Shown: positions 1 to 10,552, counted from the first letter of the stretch. The stretch is DNA of 64,000 nucleotides from CAVZGO01 sp963774935 (GCA_963774935.1 CAVZGO010000013.1:124001-188000); one strand, 5' to 3'. Translations and numbers: made by a program. The notes: generated from the sequence alone by a model not told the origin.

Positions 1-1
1 C

Positions 2-2398
2 GACGGTTTGCAGCTGCTGCTTAATTTTCCGTTGCCACCTGACCTGGCGCGCTTGCCCTGGGAGCTGCTTTATGACCAGGAAGGTGGCCTGGGGTTTCTG
101 GCTCGCTCCAGCACTGCACCGCTGGCGCGCCATTATACCGATCTGCCCCTACCGTTTGAACCGCCTACCAGCGGACCCCTCAGGGTTTTGGTCGTAACTG
201 CCTCCCCACCAGGAAAACCAGCGGTCAGCAGCCAGGCTGAATTAGCGCAAATCAGGCGCAGCCTGGATGCCGCAGTTTATTCACCCGTTGAGACGCTGCA
301 AGCAGCTCTGTACCAGCTACAGACGACCCGTTCGCTGCGCGGATTTGGCCAGCGCTTACGCCAGCGCCGGCTGGTTGAGATAGATGTCCTTGCGGATGCA
401 TCGAAGGCAGATATCCAGAACCGCCTGATCCAGAAGCGGCAGGAAGGACAGGCTTACCATATCATCCACTTTGCCGGTCATGCTGAGAGCGATGAAACCG
501 GCAGCCGGGTGCTGCTCCAGGATGGGGCGCTGCCAGCCGAAAGTTTTGCTGAGCTGCTGGCAGAGCCAACCATCAACCTGGTGGTGCTCAACGCCTGTGA
601 AACTGCTTCTCTCGGGATTTTCAACAGCCTGTCAGAAGCATTACTGCGCAAGCGCATTCCGGCAGTAATCGGCATGCAGGTGCCTGTGCTGGATCGCGCC
701 GCAGTTGAGTTTGCACGTGAGTTCTACGGTGCCTGGGCTGCCGGGGAGCCGATCGAAAGTGCTCTTGCTTATGCGCGGCGATTGGTCAGCCAGCAGGCAA
801 GCGGGCAGGCTTCAGACTGGAGCATCCCAGTATTGTTCATTGGCCCGAGCCAGGGACTGACCTTGCAGATCACACCACCTGCACTGCGCATCCCCTGGCA
901 GCTTAAAGCGGTTCGCTGGGGAGTCGCATCCATTTTTACACTGATTGCAAGCGTAGCGCTGCTTTTACAGGTGCCGGATATCGCCCGGAGCGTGCGCATG
1001 GAAATCCCGATCGTCCGCTGCATCTATCCCTACCCGATGAAGGCCGATCCCAGCCTGAACATCGTAGTGAGCAATTTAAGCGTCCAGGACGAGCGGGGAC
1101 GCATTATCACCACCGAGGATGGCTTAAAGCTGTCGCGACGCCTGTATGACCAGCTCAATGCAAGCCTGGAGAGCCTCGACTTGCCTTTTGAATATGATAT
1201 CCGCTCGCCAGATGATCTTTGCCCAATTAAAGCCGATACAGCGCAAGGACGCAGCGACGCAGCAAAGAAACTGGCAGAGGATATCCGCGCGGATATCGTC
1301 ATCTATGGCTTGCTTGTAGAAAAAGAAAATCGCGGCAGCTACACTCCTGAGTTCTATGTCAGCTATGAAGGCTTTAACCAGGTGCCAGAATTGACCGGTG
1401 AGTACCAGCTCGGCAGTCCGCTACGCCTTGACCTGCCCATCCAGGAAGCGGATTTAATTTTTAATAAGTATCCCCCACTGACCGGTCGCACGGACGCGCT
1501 GGTTTATGTCAGCCTGGGCCTCTCTGCTATGGCGCTGGACAATTACGACCTGGCTCTCCAACACTTCATGGAGGCTGATGCGGTACCCGGATGGACAGCA
1601 ACATCCGGAAAACAAGTGCTCTATTTCCTGATTGGCAACACCTACGAGCGAAAAGCCGGGCAGATCCGGAAAATTACCCCTGAAGAATACCGGCAATACT
1701 TAGATGATGCGCAACGCTACTATCAGCAAGCGGTAACACCTGATTCTTCATACGCACGTGGACAATTGGGACTGGCTAACCTGATCTACCTGAATGCATT
1801 GGGCGATCTGTTCGGACCCGTTTTCCAGGTGGATTTAGATCGCCTGGCAGAAGCTGAACAGGCATACCGGGCTGTATTGGATCTGGATGCACCAGCCAAC
1901 GCCCATATCCCGATACGGGTAAAAGGGCTGCTGGGACGCCTGTACCTGGTACGCGCCGATCAGGCTTCAAAACCAGATGTCGCCGAGGCCGCAAACGCTG
2001 CAGCAAAGCCTGAAAACCGATTACGCACCCCAACCGAGGAGATCGCGCAAGCACAGGACTATTACAACCAGGTTATACAGGAGTACACCTCAAGCCAGGA
2101 TGCCTCACTGCAAGATATTACCAGCCAGGCATATTTAAGCCTGGGAGATATTGCTCTTCGACAAAAGGATTACGCTGCTGCGGCAGGGAACGTGGTGAAG
2201 GCGATTGAGCTAGCCTCGCCTTATAACCAGATCCGGTATACTGCCTTCCTGGGAGATATTTACAGGCAGTCTGGCGACATGGCGAAGGCATTGGAAACAT
2301 ACGAGGAAGCGCGGGTGATGGCTGAATCGACGGGGGATGAAAACTCTGCCCAGCAGCTTGCACAAATCATTCAAGCGCTTACCGAAGCCACTCCGTGA
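2..2398 (+). CDS. CHAT-domain protease-like protein with TM segment and TPR tail (5' partial)
   Basis: The reading frame is open from the first bases of the window, so the N-terminus is missing. The visible start is the typical CHAT entry (LPWELLYD, then GFLARS). The caspase-like His lies in HFAGHAE near visible residues 154-158, and the Cys in LNACETAS near residue 197. These are the catalytic pair of the CHAT (caspase HetF-associated with TPRs) family. A single hydrophobic segment follows at about residues 306-328. Then come a domain with no recognised family and TPR-like helical repeats from about residue 490 to the end. CHAT proteins are proteases or scaffolds often linked to stress or self-killing responses; the substrate here is unknown. 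Two secreted-protein genes follow on the same strand after 22 bases and may be co-transcribed. Confidence 0.85.
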   Translation, partial: DGLQLLLNFPLPPDLARLPWELLYDQEGGLGFLARSSTAPLARHYTDLPLPFEPPTSGPLRVLVVTASPPGKPAVSSQAELAQIRRSLDAAVYSPVETLQAALYQLQTTRSLRGFGQRLRQRRLVEIDVLADASKADIQNRLIQKRQEGQAYHIIHFAGHAESDETGSRVLLQDGALPAESFAELLAEPTINLVVLNACETASLGIFNSLSEALLRKRIPAVIGMQVPVLDRAAVEFAREFYGAWAAGEPIESALAYARRLVSQQASGQASDWSIPVLFIGPSQGLTLQITPPALRIPWQLKAVRWGVASIFTLIASVALLLQVPDIARSVRMEIPIVRCIYPYPMKADPSLNIVVSNLSVQDERGRIITTEDGLKLSRRLYDQLNASLESLDLPFEYDIRSPDDLCPIKADTAQGRSDAAKKLAEDIRADIVIYGLLVEKENRGSYTPEFYVSYEGFNQVPELTGEYQLGSPLRLDLPIQEADLIFNKYPPLTGRTDALVYVSLGLSAMALDNYDLALQHFMEADAVPGWTATSGKQVLYFLIGNTYERKAGQIRKITPEEYRQYLDDAQRYYQQAVTPDSSYARGQLGLANLIYLNALGDLFGPVFQVDLDRLAEAEQAYRAVLDLDAPANAHIPIRVKGLLGRLYLVRADQASKPDVAEAANAAAKPENRLRTPTEEIAQAQDYYNQVIQEYTSSQDASLQDITSQAYLSLGDIALRQKDYAAAAGNVVKAIELASPYNQIRYTAFLGDIYRQSGDMAKALETYEEARVMAESTGDENSAQQLAQIIQALTEATP

Positions 2399-2420
2399 TG
2401 GGAATGGAGGACTTGCGAAC

Positions 2421-3536
2421 ATGAACTCTAAACGCTATTCTGATGGTTCTACTGCTGGCTCTTTCATTACTTACCTCCGCATGCCAGGGCAGACAACCCA
2501 CCGAGCCGCCGATCGAAGCAACGCTCACAGACCTGACGCGAGATCAGCACTCAAGTCGAAAGCACTCCGCCACTCAGCCCAACGACTGCGCCCTCTGCTA
2601 CACCAACCAATCCCATCCCGACCAGCACTGGTGAGCAGGCATTCGCAGCGCCGAATGAAACACCCACCTCGCCCGCTGCCCCGGCGCTGCTCGCTCAGCC
2701 AAGTGACACACCTCCACCATCCCCTACAGCCCCACCAACCCAGGCTCCCAGCCCAACAGCCTCAATTGCAGCTTACGATTTTAAAGAGCTTGCTGCAGGC
2801 AGCAGCTTTTTCATTTTCCCACCATTCTTTCTGGGTACTGTTGATGCCGGACCGTGCCTGGATAGCAACCTCGTCGAACGAGTCTCAGGTTCTGACCTGC
2901 CGGTGATGTTCGTCGCCGATGCCCAGGTGGAGTATGGTGGACGGGCAAGCATGTGTATTTACGGATTCCCGTTAAACAGCATGATCCGTGTGGATATTTA
3001 CACTCCGGAAGGAAAGCTGGTTGATACGCTCGACCTGGAAGTCCAGATTGAAGACAATGGCTTAACCGTCCTGCACCTGCCATTTGTGCTACCACTCTAT
3101 CTGCCGCATGGCGACTGGCGCGTGATCGCCTCCCAAGGTGATACATCCATCCGGCGTAAGTTTGAGCACCCGCTCAGCAGCGGTATGATGATCACCCATG
3201 CACCCGCACGCACGCACGATTCACTTTCACCTGCAGATCCACGGCGGATCAATCCATATCGCCCAGGACAGACGATGTCAATAGAAGGGATTAACTTCCC
3301 AGCAGGGATGGATTTACCCGTCGGAATATACTCCAAGCAGGGCAGCCAATATTTACCACTCAAAGGTCAGGTTGTCCGTACGGATAACCATGGGGCGTTC
3401 GAAACGCGCATCGACCTGGACGGGCTGGAGCCCGGCACATATTTTATCATCCCGATTTTGAAGCCAGAGCAAGCAGCAAGGCTATAAGCCCACATTTTTC
3501 GTCTTATTTACCGTTGCCAACGCTGGCGGTGGATGA
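2421..3536 (+). pseudogene. Secreted lipoprotein, frame-broken (paralogue of the next gene)
   Basis: A ribosome site (GGAGG at about 2406-2410) precedes the ATG at 2421, but the lipoprotein signal (LLALSLLTSACQG) reads in another frame from 2443. The Pro/Thr-rich linker and the body read in a third frame from about 2537 to 3487. The last 20 or so codons (PTFFVLFTVANAGGG) read on to a stop at 3534-3536 in yet another frame. The body (GRASMCIYGFPL, IDLDGLEPGTYF) is clearly paralogous to the gene at 3557. The function is unknown. It was probably an exported, lipid-anchored protein co-transcribed with the CHAT gene. At least two and probably three indels break it, so it is either decaying or affected by sequence errors. 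Confidence 0.6.
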
Positions 3537-3556
3537 GACGTTTGGAGGATTTACTG

Positions 3557-4780
3557 ATGAAAACTCGAATCACTACTTTACTTTGTATGTTCATCCTGGT
3601 CAGCATCTTCAGCGCTTTCCAGCCGAATCCGATCGCGTCGGCGAGGGAGCAAGCGCCAGTCTCCACGCAACGCGCACCCACCACCAAGCCGCTACCCCGA
3701 CGATCACACCCACGCCAACCAGGAAGCCTGCACCCACGCCAACACCCACACGCGGTGTCGCAAACGCTTTTGACTTCCGAGAGATTGCAGTCATAGGCGG
3801 CGGTGGTGGCGGAGGGATTTTATGTATTTCTCCGAATGAATTCGACCCGGCTGAAAGACAGGGGGAGTTCCCGCTGATCCACTTAAATCGGACAGTGCAA
3901 TCTCTGGAGCAGCATCTGATTCTTGTGTTTTTACGGATTCCCGCAGGGGGACTTGATGGAAGTCAAGATATTTTCACCGGATAACACCCAGGTGCTGAAA
4001 ACCTTGCTGCCCGTGTATGATGAAGGTGTGGGTTATACCACTGCATGGCTGGCGATGCCCGTGTTTGACCAGAATATCACCCAGGGACGCTGGCGGGTCA
4101 CCGCACGTTCTGGGAATGTGCGGGCGGAAAGCAACTTTCGAGTGCCCAGTCCCGGCCAGTTTCTCAGCGTGAAGCGCGTGGTGCCTGCCGGCACCAATCC
4201 GCTCGACCCGCGGCGAAGCATGCCGCCCAAGCCCGGTGGTGTGGCGCTGGTTCAAGGCGCTAATTTCCCGCCCAACTCCGACTTTCCGGTGGGTTTATAC
4301 CAGGCTCCGGAGGGTATATTTGGCACACAACGCTTGCTGGCAATCCAAATGGTGCGCACTGACGCGAATGGCTTGCTGCAAGCCAGTTTTCAATTGGACA
4401 ATTCAGTGCCAGAAGGCATTTACCACGCCATCGTGATCACGAACCCGGACGAGAAAGAAGTGAATTGGGGATCGCCGAACACCGCGCGTTTCACCATCCG
4501 TAAGCCCTGGCAGGCTTGCTCAGGCGCGATGTTATCGAATATCAAAGAGGGTGATACGGCTTTCCTCAGCACCGGCTCCCCAAATAACCTGCGCGAGAAA
4601 GCTGGCCTGAACAGTAAAAAGATCGGCCAGCTTCAACCGCTCACCTGGGTATTTATCACCAAAGGACCAAAGTGCGAAGACGGTATGGTGTGGTGGAAGA
4701 TTGAAACAGTTGACGGGCGGCTGAAAGGATGGACTGCTGAAGGTCAGAACAACGAATTCTGGCTTGTACCCAATCTATAA
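3557..4780 (+). pseudogene. Secreted protein with C-terminal SH3-like domain, frame-broken
   Basis: The ATG at 3557 has GGAGG 9 bases upstream and starts a signal peptide (TLLCMFILVSIFSAFQ). A Thr/Pro linker then continues in a different frame (about 3680-3900, with a run of seven Gly). The body reads in the first frame again from about 3923 to 4780. The body resembles the preceding gene (CFYGFPQGDL against CIYGFPLN; VPEGIYH against LEPGTYF). The last 75 residues look like a bacterial SH3 domain (LREKAGLNSKKIG, then WWKIETVDGRLKGWT), a fold that usually binds peptides or cell wall. At least two indels interrupt the gene. Whether the encoded protein is made is uncertain. Confidence 0.6.
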
Positions 4781-4794
4781 CAGCCGGGCTGGAA

Positions 4795-6144
4795 TTACTG
4801 CCGAAGGATCTTCAGCAGCTCATCGCGACGCTGCTCCATCTCTGCTTGCGTCTTGGCTTCCAGGTTCAACCGCAGCAGGGGCTCGGTGTTCGAAGAGCGC
4901 ACATTGAAATGCCAGGTCGGGTAAGTGATGGAGACGCCATCCAGCTCCAGGCGCTCGCCATCGTGATAGATTCTGAGCAGCTCTGCCATTCTGCCTTGAG
5001 GATCTTTCACGGTGGAGTTGATTTCTCCAGAAATGAAATATTTCTCTTCCAGCGGCTGCAGTAAATCACTCAAGCGCACATTGCGCCGCGAGAGTATTTC
5101 TAAAAGCAGCAAAGATGGGACAATCCCCGAATCTGCGTAAAAGAAATCCTCAAAATAATAGTGACCGGTCACTTCACCAGCAAAGATCGCCTGCTCATCA
5201 GCCATGCGACGCTTGATAAAGGCATGCCCGACGCGCTCGATTAATGGGATGCCGCCGGCAGCGAGAATCGAATCGGGCACCGCCCAGGATGCACGCGCAT
5301 CGTAAATCACCTTGGCGCCCGGGTGTGTCTCCAGCAGGTAGCTTGCCATGATTGCCGTCAAAAAATCGCCCGAAATGAAATTGCCGCGATCGTCGATGGT
5401 AAAAAAGCGGTCACCGTCGCCGTCAAAGGCAAAACCAACATCTGCACCTTCGGTGACCACTCGCTCTTGCAGCTCGGCGCGGTTTTCAGGTTGGAGTGGA
5501 TCGAGACCATGGTTGGGCAGGCTGCCATCGGGCTCCAGGTACATGCCGGTTAGTTTTACGGGCAGGTGGCGGTAAACCTCCTGCAGCATTGGACCCGCAG
5601 CGCCATTGGCAGTATCCACCACAACTTTCAAGGGTCGCAGCGCTTTCACATCGATAATCGATAGGACCTTCTCTACAAACGCCTCTTTGAAATCACGAGG
5701 AATTACCTGACCTTGCCGGGATGGCGAAGGGAAGGATTCGCTTTCCACCAGCCTGCGGATATCTTGAATGCCGGCATCGCCGCTCAGCAAGTAGGGCATC
5801 TTACGGACCATTTTGAAGCCGTTGTATTGCTTGGGGTTATGTGAGGCAGTCACCATCATTCCCGGCAGTCCGGTAGTGGCACATGCGTAGTAAAACTGGT
5901 CGGTGCTGACCAATCCGATATCAAGCACATCAGCTCCCTGCTGAGTTAATCCACGCACCACGGCTGCCATCAACCCCGGGCCAGATAGGCGCATATCGCG
6001 CCCAACAACAACCTGGGGAGAAGCGATATAGCTGGCAAATGCGCGCCCGACCAGATAAGCGATATCTTCATCCAGGTCAATAGGAACAATGCCCCGGATA
6101 TCATAGGCTTTGAAGATGGATGGATTTACTTTCATAGAATTCAT
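4795..6144 (-). CDS. Phosphomannomutase/phosphoglucomutase
   Basis: A 449-residue alpha-D-phosphohexomutase that interconverts hexose 1- and 6-phosphates. The N-terminus has the family pattern FKAYDIRG. The phosphoserine loop is TASHNPKQYNG (near residue 102), the Mg-binding loop is FDGDGDRF, and the sugar-specificity region reads GEVTGHYYF. The C-terminal phosphate-binding loop is RSSNTEPLLRLN. The length is normal for the ManB/AlgC group. Together with the guanylyltransferase at 19153 it would supply GDP-mannose for surface glycans. Two in-frame ATGs (MNSM) make the start uncertain by three codons. Confidence 0.93.
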   Translation of the reverse strand: MNSMKVNPSIFKAYDIRGIVPIDLDEDIAYLVGRAFASYIASPQVVVGRDMRLSGPGLMAAVVRGLTQQGADVLDIGLVSTDQFYYACATTGLPGMMVTASHNPKQYNGFKMVRKMPYLLSGDAGIQDIRRLVESESFPSPSRQGQVIPRDFKEAFVEKVLSIIDVKALRPLKVVVDTANGAAGPMLQEVYRHLPVKLTGMYLEPDGSLPNHGLDPLQPENRAELQERVVTEGADVGFAFDGDGDRFFTIDDRGNFISGDFLTAIMASYLLETHPGAKVIYDARASWAVPDSILAAGGIPLIERVGHAFIKRRMADEQAIFAGEVTGHYYFEDFFYADSGIVPSLLLLEILSRRNVRLSDLLQPLEEKYFISGEINSTVKDPQGRMAELLRIYHDGERLELDGVSITYPTWHFNVRSSNTEPLLRLNLEAKTQAEMEQRRDELLKILRQ

Positions 6145-6277
6145 TCGCCTATTTTCAAGTTTGATTGCACTTCTTCGGTGATGACTGCAGAGCGTTTAAT
6201 AACCATTTGCTAAGGATGTAAAAAAGGACTATATTGCATTAAACCCATTGAAAATAAATTTACATCCTGTATAATTG

Positions 6278-6324
6278 AAATACCTGATATCCGGGTGCCC
6301 CCCTCACCCGGTTGTCAGGTATTT
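6278..6324. terminator. Long stem-loop, likely terminator
   Basis: Perfect arms AAATACCTGA (6278-6287) and TCAGGTATTT (6315-6324) enclose a second stem CCGGGTG/CACCCGG (6291-6297, 6305-6311) around a C-rich loop. It lies between two minus-strand genes and would end transcription from the rhodanese gene. The A/T-rich outer arms could let it work in both directions. Confidence 0.75.
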
Positions 6325-6353
6325 ATTTAAATCTGAATCACCAAAGCTCCTGA

Positions 6354-6950
6354 CTAAGGACCGCTGACCGTGGGATAACCGGCTGCCTTCCACTCGTTTA
6401 CTCCGCCTGTCATGCTGGACACCTGTTGATATCCTGCGTTAAGCAAGATATCTCTTCCCTCCTGACTGCGATTGCCCGATCGACATACTACCACCACATC
6501 CTGATCTTTCGGAACCTCGTTTACCCGGTTGGGCAGCTCATCCAGCGGAATTAATGTCGAGTCGGGGATGTGTACCTCATTCCACTCCTCTGGTGTGCGA
6601 ACATCCAGGATGAAAGCACCCTGCTCGCGCATTTTTGCAGCTTCATCAACGGAGATTTCTTTCGCCAGGCTGCTCACCTCCTGGGTACCACGATTTTGCC
6701 ACATAACAAACCATGTTAATCCCAGTATCGTTACCACTCCGATCACAGGCCACAGCCACGTACGCCAGGAAAATTTCTTCGTCTTGGGTTTCTGGGCTGG
6801 TTGACCTTTTTTAACCGGCTGAGTACTTTTTGCGGGTGGGGTGCTCTTCGCCGGCGCAGCACTTTTACCCGATTGAGGCTTTGATCCCTGAGTGCTGCTT
6901 TTCGAGGCAGGCTTACTGGATGCCCCTTTCGAGCTCGTTGTCTTACTCAT
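6354..6950 (-). CDS. Membrane-anchored rhodanese-domain protein
   Basis: A 198-residue protein. Residues 1-63 are a low-complexity Ser/Lys/Pro/Gln segment (repeated PAKST and SKP motifs). One transmembrane helix follows at about residues 67-85 (WLWPVIGVVTILGLTWFVMW), then a single rhodanese domain (about 95-198). The active-site loop is CRSGNRS, containing the sulfur-carrying Cys, and the C-terminal pattern GGVNEWKAAGYP is typical. The domain probably faces outward, with the basic tail in the cytoplasm. The family handles sulfane sulfur or acts in redox signalling; the substrate cannot be read from sequence. Confidence 0.88.
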   Translation of the reverse strand: MSKTTSSKGASSKPASKSSTQGSKPQSGKSAAPAKSTPPAKSTQPVKKGQPAQKPKTKKFSWRTWLWPVIGVVTILGLTWFVMWQNRGTQEVSSLAKEISVDEAAKMREQGAFILDVRTPEEWNEVHIPDSTLIPLDELPNRVNEVPKDQDVVVVCRSGNRSQEGRDILLNAGYQQVSSMTGGVNEWKAAGYPTVSGP

Positions 6951-7233
6951 CAGTGACTCCTTGGTATTATGAAATGATAAAATCCATGTTTATAAGAATG
7001 ATCTTTGGTGGATACACGATAACACATCCTGCTTCACTTGAAAAGGTTGTCTCGAAGCAGGTTTTTCATCTGCCATACCCCAGACATATGAATTTCAACC
7101 GGTCTTTTGTATCTCAACATCAGCAAATGATTGCCATCCCTGCCAAATTGCATTAGACTATGGATAATCAGGAACCAATATTGAATTGGTTGCCTATTCT
7201 GAACCTTCATATATCGCCCAAGGAGTAACGGCT

Positions 7234-7770
7234 ATGGAAATTGAACAATTACGCGCCAAGATCATGGCTTCCGTCTGGCAAAGCATTGCCGTGAGTGATG
7301 TCGATCTATCCAGCATACCGCTCGAAAAACGCCAGAAGCTGGTGAATAACCTGGCGGATGAAATGCTGAAATTAGTTGACACGTTACTGGATGAGATTCC
7401 CAAACCTGTTCAAGCAGAAGCAGAAGAGGCTTCCCCCTACGATGAGGAGAAACTATGGGAGGGGCGCCCCTTCCTCTCGTTGGTGGAAAGCTACCTGATT
7501 ACCTCCGAGCGGATCAAAGTCACGCACGGGTTGCTCTCGCGCGACATTGAAAATTTTGAGCTGGTGCGCGTCCAGGATATCGATCTCTCCCGCAATCTCG
7601 GAGAGCGCATGATCGGTCTTGGTGATATTCTCATCAAGGGAAAGGATGCTTCGGACCCAGAACTAACTCTGCGCAATATCAAAGACCCAGAGCAGCTCTA
7701 TGAGCTGCTGCGGAAAGCCTGGCTGGCGGCACGCAAGCGGCATGGTTTGCAGTTCAGGGATTACGTCTAG
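7234..7770 (+). CDS. PH-like (YdbS/bPH2-type) domain protein
   Basis: The start at 7234 is chosen because AAGGAG lies about 9 bases upstream; an extension to 7186 lacks such a site. The 178-residue product has a helical N-terminal half (LEKRQKLVNNLADEML, then LVDTLLDEIP). Its C-terminal half follows the bacterial PH-2 pattern: LWEGRPFLSLVESYLIT, SERIKVTHGLLSRDIENFEL, VRVQDIDLSRN. There is no signal peptide or membrane helix, so it is probably cytosolic. These domains mediate protein or membrane interaction; no specific role is evident. The next gene begins 17 bases later on the same strand. Confidence 0.65.
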   Translation: MEIEQLRAKIMASVWQSIAVSDVDLSSIPLEKRQKLVNNLADEMLKLVDTLLDEIPKPVQAEAEEASPYDEEKLWEGRPFLSLVESYLITSERIKVTHGLLSRDIENFELVRVQDIDLSRNLGERMIGLGDILIKGKDASDPELTLRNIKDPEQLYELLRKAWLAARKRHGLQFRDYV

Positions 7771-7787
7771 TCTTATCCGCAGACGAA

Positions 7788-8669
7788 ATGGATTATTACG
7801 GCATCCCGACGTATTCGATTGAGAACCAATATCTCCATGCCGAAGTCCTTGAAAAGGCTGGACCGCGTCTGGTGCGCCTGAGCCTGGCAGGCAGCCAGGA
7901 GAATTTACTCGCTGAAACCCCTGACCTCGGCTGGGAAACCCCTTATGGCAGGTTTCATATGTACGGCGGGCATCGGCTGTGGCATGCGCCTGAAGTGCCC
8001 CGGCGAACTTATGTGCCCGACGATGAAAGTGTCGAAATTGAAGACCTGCTGGATGGCGTCCGCATAACTGGACCCGTTGAGCAGGTGACCAACATCCAAA
8101 AATCGATTGAGCTGCATTTACACCCCGACAGCACCGCGCTAACTTTGGTGCACCGGCTGCAAAACCACGGGGTCTGGCAGGTTGAGCTATCTCCGTGGGC
8201 GATCACTCAGCTTCCGATCGGGGGAATGCTGGTCTTGCCGCAATGGCAAGATATCCTCGAAAACCAATTCCTTCCCAACCGCCAGTTTTCACTGTGGCAG
8301 TACTCACGCATCAACGACCCGCGCCTGGAGCTGCATGACGATTTCATATTGGTCTACCCAAAAGATATCGAGCAGCCCTTTAAGATCGGATACCTTAACC
8401 GCCACGGCTGGATAAGTTATATAAAGAATAATACCTGCTTCGTAAAGCGCTTTAATCCACGTGCTGACCAGGCTTACCCTGATTTCGGATGTAATGTAGA
8501 GATCTACACCAACCACCGTTTCGTTGAGATGGAAACCCTGGGTCCATTAGCAAGGCTTCAGCCAGGCGAGACGGTAGAACATACAGAAATCTGGGAAATT
8601 TATACTGATCTGGATCTGCCCCTGAATCGTGACGGCGCACGCCAACTTGGGCAAGTGATCAACCAATAG
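7788..8669 (+). CDS. DUF4380-like / aldose-epimerase-fold protein
   Basis: A 293-residue cytosolic protein without signal peptide. The pattern YGGHRLWHAPE near residue 64, the beta-rich layout, SPWAITQLPIGGMLVLP in the middle and TLGPLARLQPGE near the C-terminus fit the DUF4380 group, which has a galactose-mutarotase-like beta-sandwich. It may bind or isomerise a sugar, but the catalytic residues cannot be assigned with certainty. It sits 17 bases after the PH-like gene and is probably co-transcribed with it. The assignment rests on remembered family patterns. Confidence 0.65.
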   Translation: MDYYGIPTYSIENQYLHAEVLEKAGPRLVRLSLAGSQENLLAETPDLGWETPYGRFHMYGGHRLWHAPEVPRRTYVPDDESVEIEDLLDGVRITGPVEQVTNIQKSIELHLHPDSTALTLVHRLQNHGVWQVELSPWAITQLPIGGMLVLPQWQDILENQFLPNRQFSLWQYSRINDPRLELHDDFILVYPKDIEQPFKIGYLNRHGWISYIKNNTCFVKRFNPRADQAYPDFGCNVEIYTNHRFVEMETLGPLARLQPGETVEHTEIWEIYTDLDLPLNRDGARQLGQVINQ

Positions 8670-8749
8670 CTGCGCCTCATTAATAATTTCCGCAACTCAT
8701 ACTACATGCAACCCAACAGTTTTCCGATCTATGAGGCAGCGGGTGTTAC

Positions 8750-10316
8750 CTACTTGCCAGCTTTGGCTTGGATGATTTCTCTCAGCTCTCGTTTGAGGAT
8801 TTTCCCGGCTGCAGAGAGGGGGAGATTATCCATAAAGAAGACTTTTTCTGGAATCTTGTAGCTGGCAATTTGCTCTTTGAGTGGACTTAGCAGCTCCTCT
8901 TCGCTGGTTTGAATTCCAGGCTTGAGCACCACACAGGCGGCTCCCACTTCTCCCCAGACCGGATGGGGTATGCCCACTACTGCACACATGTGGACTGCCG
9001 GATGGCGATAAAGCAGCTTTTCGATCTCTGATGGGTAGACGTTTTCTCCACCGCTGATGTACATATCCTTTTTTCGGTCAACAATATAGAAATAGCCATC
9101 CTTGTCATAACGTGCTAGATCACCGGTATGGAAGAACCCGCTGGCATCCACTGCAGCTCGCGTCGCTTCTGCATCATTGAAGTAGCCGGAACAAAAAGAA
9201 GGCCCTTTGAGCGCCAGCTCGCCAATCTGCTCAGCTTCCAAACTGTTTCCCCGGTCATCCAAAATACGCGCTTCGATAAAATAATTTGGCCGACCGATCG
9301 AGCCTAGTTTTCGCATCGTATCTTCAAGCGCCAGCGCAAAGATACCCGGCCCAAACTCGGTCATACCAAACCCCTGCTTAATTCGGACTCCTTTTTGTGC
9401 CATATATTGTTCGGCTAATGGTATCGGTAGAGGTGCGCCGCCAGAAGTACAGATACGCAAGGTTGAGAGATCGACATCCTTCCAGTTCGGTGCAGACATC
9501 AGCATCTGGTACATCGTCGGTACACCGGCAAACACCGTCGCTCTTCTCCCGCTCGATCAATCCCAACACTCGCCCGGGCTCAAATTGCCGCACCAGCACC
9601 GTGGTACCGCCAAAGATGACCAGCGGCAAGGTATAGACAAACAAACCGCCGGTATGGAACATCGGGAAGCCATTGACATGCATATCGCCGTGGTTCAGAT
9701 CATGAATGAAAGTATTGAGCGTATTCCAGGCAACCATGCGATGTGAGATCTGCGCGGCTTTTGGCAGACCGGTTGTGCCGCCGGTAAAAAGCAGCGCTGC
9801 AATGTCTTCAGCTTCTTGGGTATCACAGCGGACGGGTATTGCTGGGCTGTTCTGCAACTCGGTTTCAAAGTGGCTGCTCCCAGGCAAACCCGGCTTTTCA
9901 ATATGAAGGAGCACCTGGGGAGCTGCCGGAGTCCCTTGCACCAGCTCCAGCAGGCCGCGTACAGTCTCTTTGAAGTCATCTGAGTAAATTAATATCGCCG
10001 GGGTGATCTTGGAAAAAATACCGGCAAGCTCGTGGGCGGTCAGGCGCCAGTTCAGGGCAGTATGGATTGCTCCAAGCTTGCTACAGGCAAAGAAACAGTC
10101 CAGGTGCTCCACCCCATCGCGCGCAAGGATCGCCACCCGATCTCCTTTTTGGATGTCAGCGCTTTGCAACCAGTTGGCGAAGCGATTTGCACGCTCATTC
10201 ATTTGCCTGAAGGTCAATCGCCATTCGGGAGATTTCCCCGAATCTACAATAGCCAGGCTTTCTGGTGTATACAGCTCGCGTTTTGCCAGATAATCTCCAA
10301 TGTACATAGGGTCCAT
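8750..10316 (-). CDS. Acyl-CoA synthetase (AMP-forming), one frameshift
   Basis: The product activates a carboxylic acid to acyl-AMP and then acyl-CoA. The first part (10316 to about 9541) has the AMP-binding signature LLFTGGTTGLPK. The second (about 9535 to 8750) has GFGMTEFGPG, the hinge HTGDLARYDKDGYFYIVDRKKD, SGGENVYPSEIE and the catalytic Lys region AAGKILKRELRE. The parts are in different frames and join at about 9541, where the frame continues ATVFAGVPTMYQ. One 1-nt indel restores a protein of about 520 residues, normal for the family. No domain is missing, so an assembly error is likely. Substrate chain length is unknown. Confidence 0.85.
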
Positions 10317-10510
10317 CCTTATCTACTTATGAATATTCTAAAAGGAGCGGGTGTGGTTTGCCAGAATAGCACGATCTAAAAGCCAAGGGGGAAATCTCAA
10401 GTGGACAAGACATTGGCTAATTATATAAGCAAAAATAAATATTGTGATTGAATAATTTCAACAAAATATCAGTTTACTATTTGGCTGAAACGATCCATTC
10501 TGCATTCGGG

Positions 10511-10516
10511 TATAAT
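10511..10516 (+). promoter_or_regulatory. Candidate -10 box (TATAAT) for the MFS gene
   Basis: A perfect TATAAT lies 37 bases before the ATG at 10553, with a G-rich extension just upstream. No convincing -35 box is seen at the usual distance, so this is a weaker call than the other promoters in this window. Confidence 0.5.
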
Positions 10517-10552
10517 TCCCGTGCTCTTCGCTGATCATTGCCGGCCATTGAT

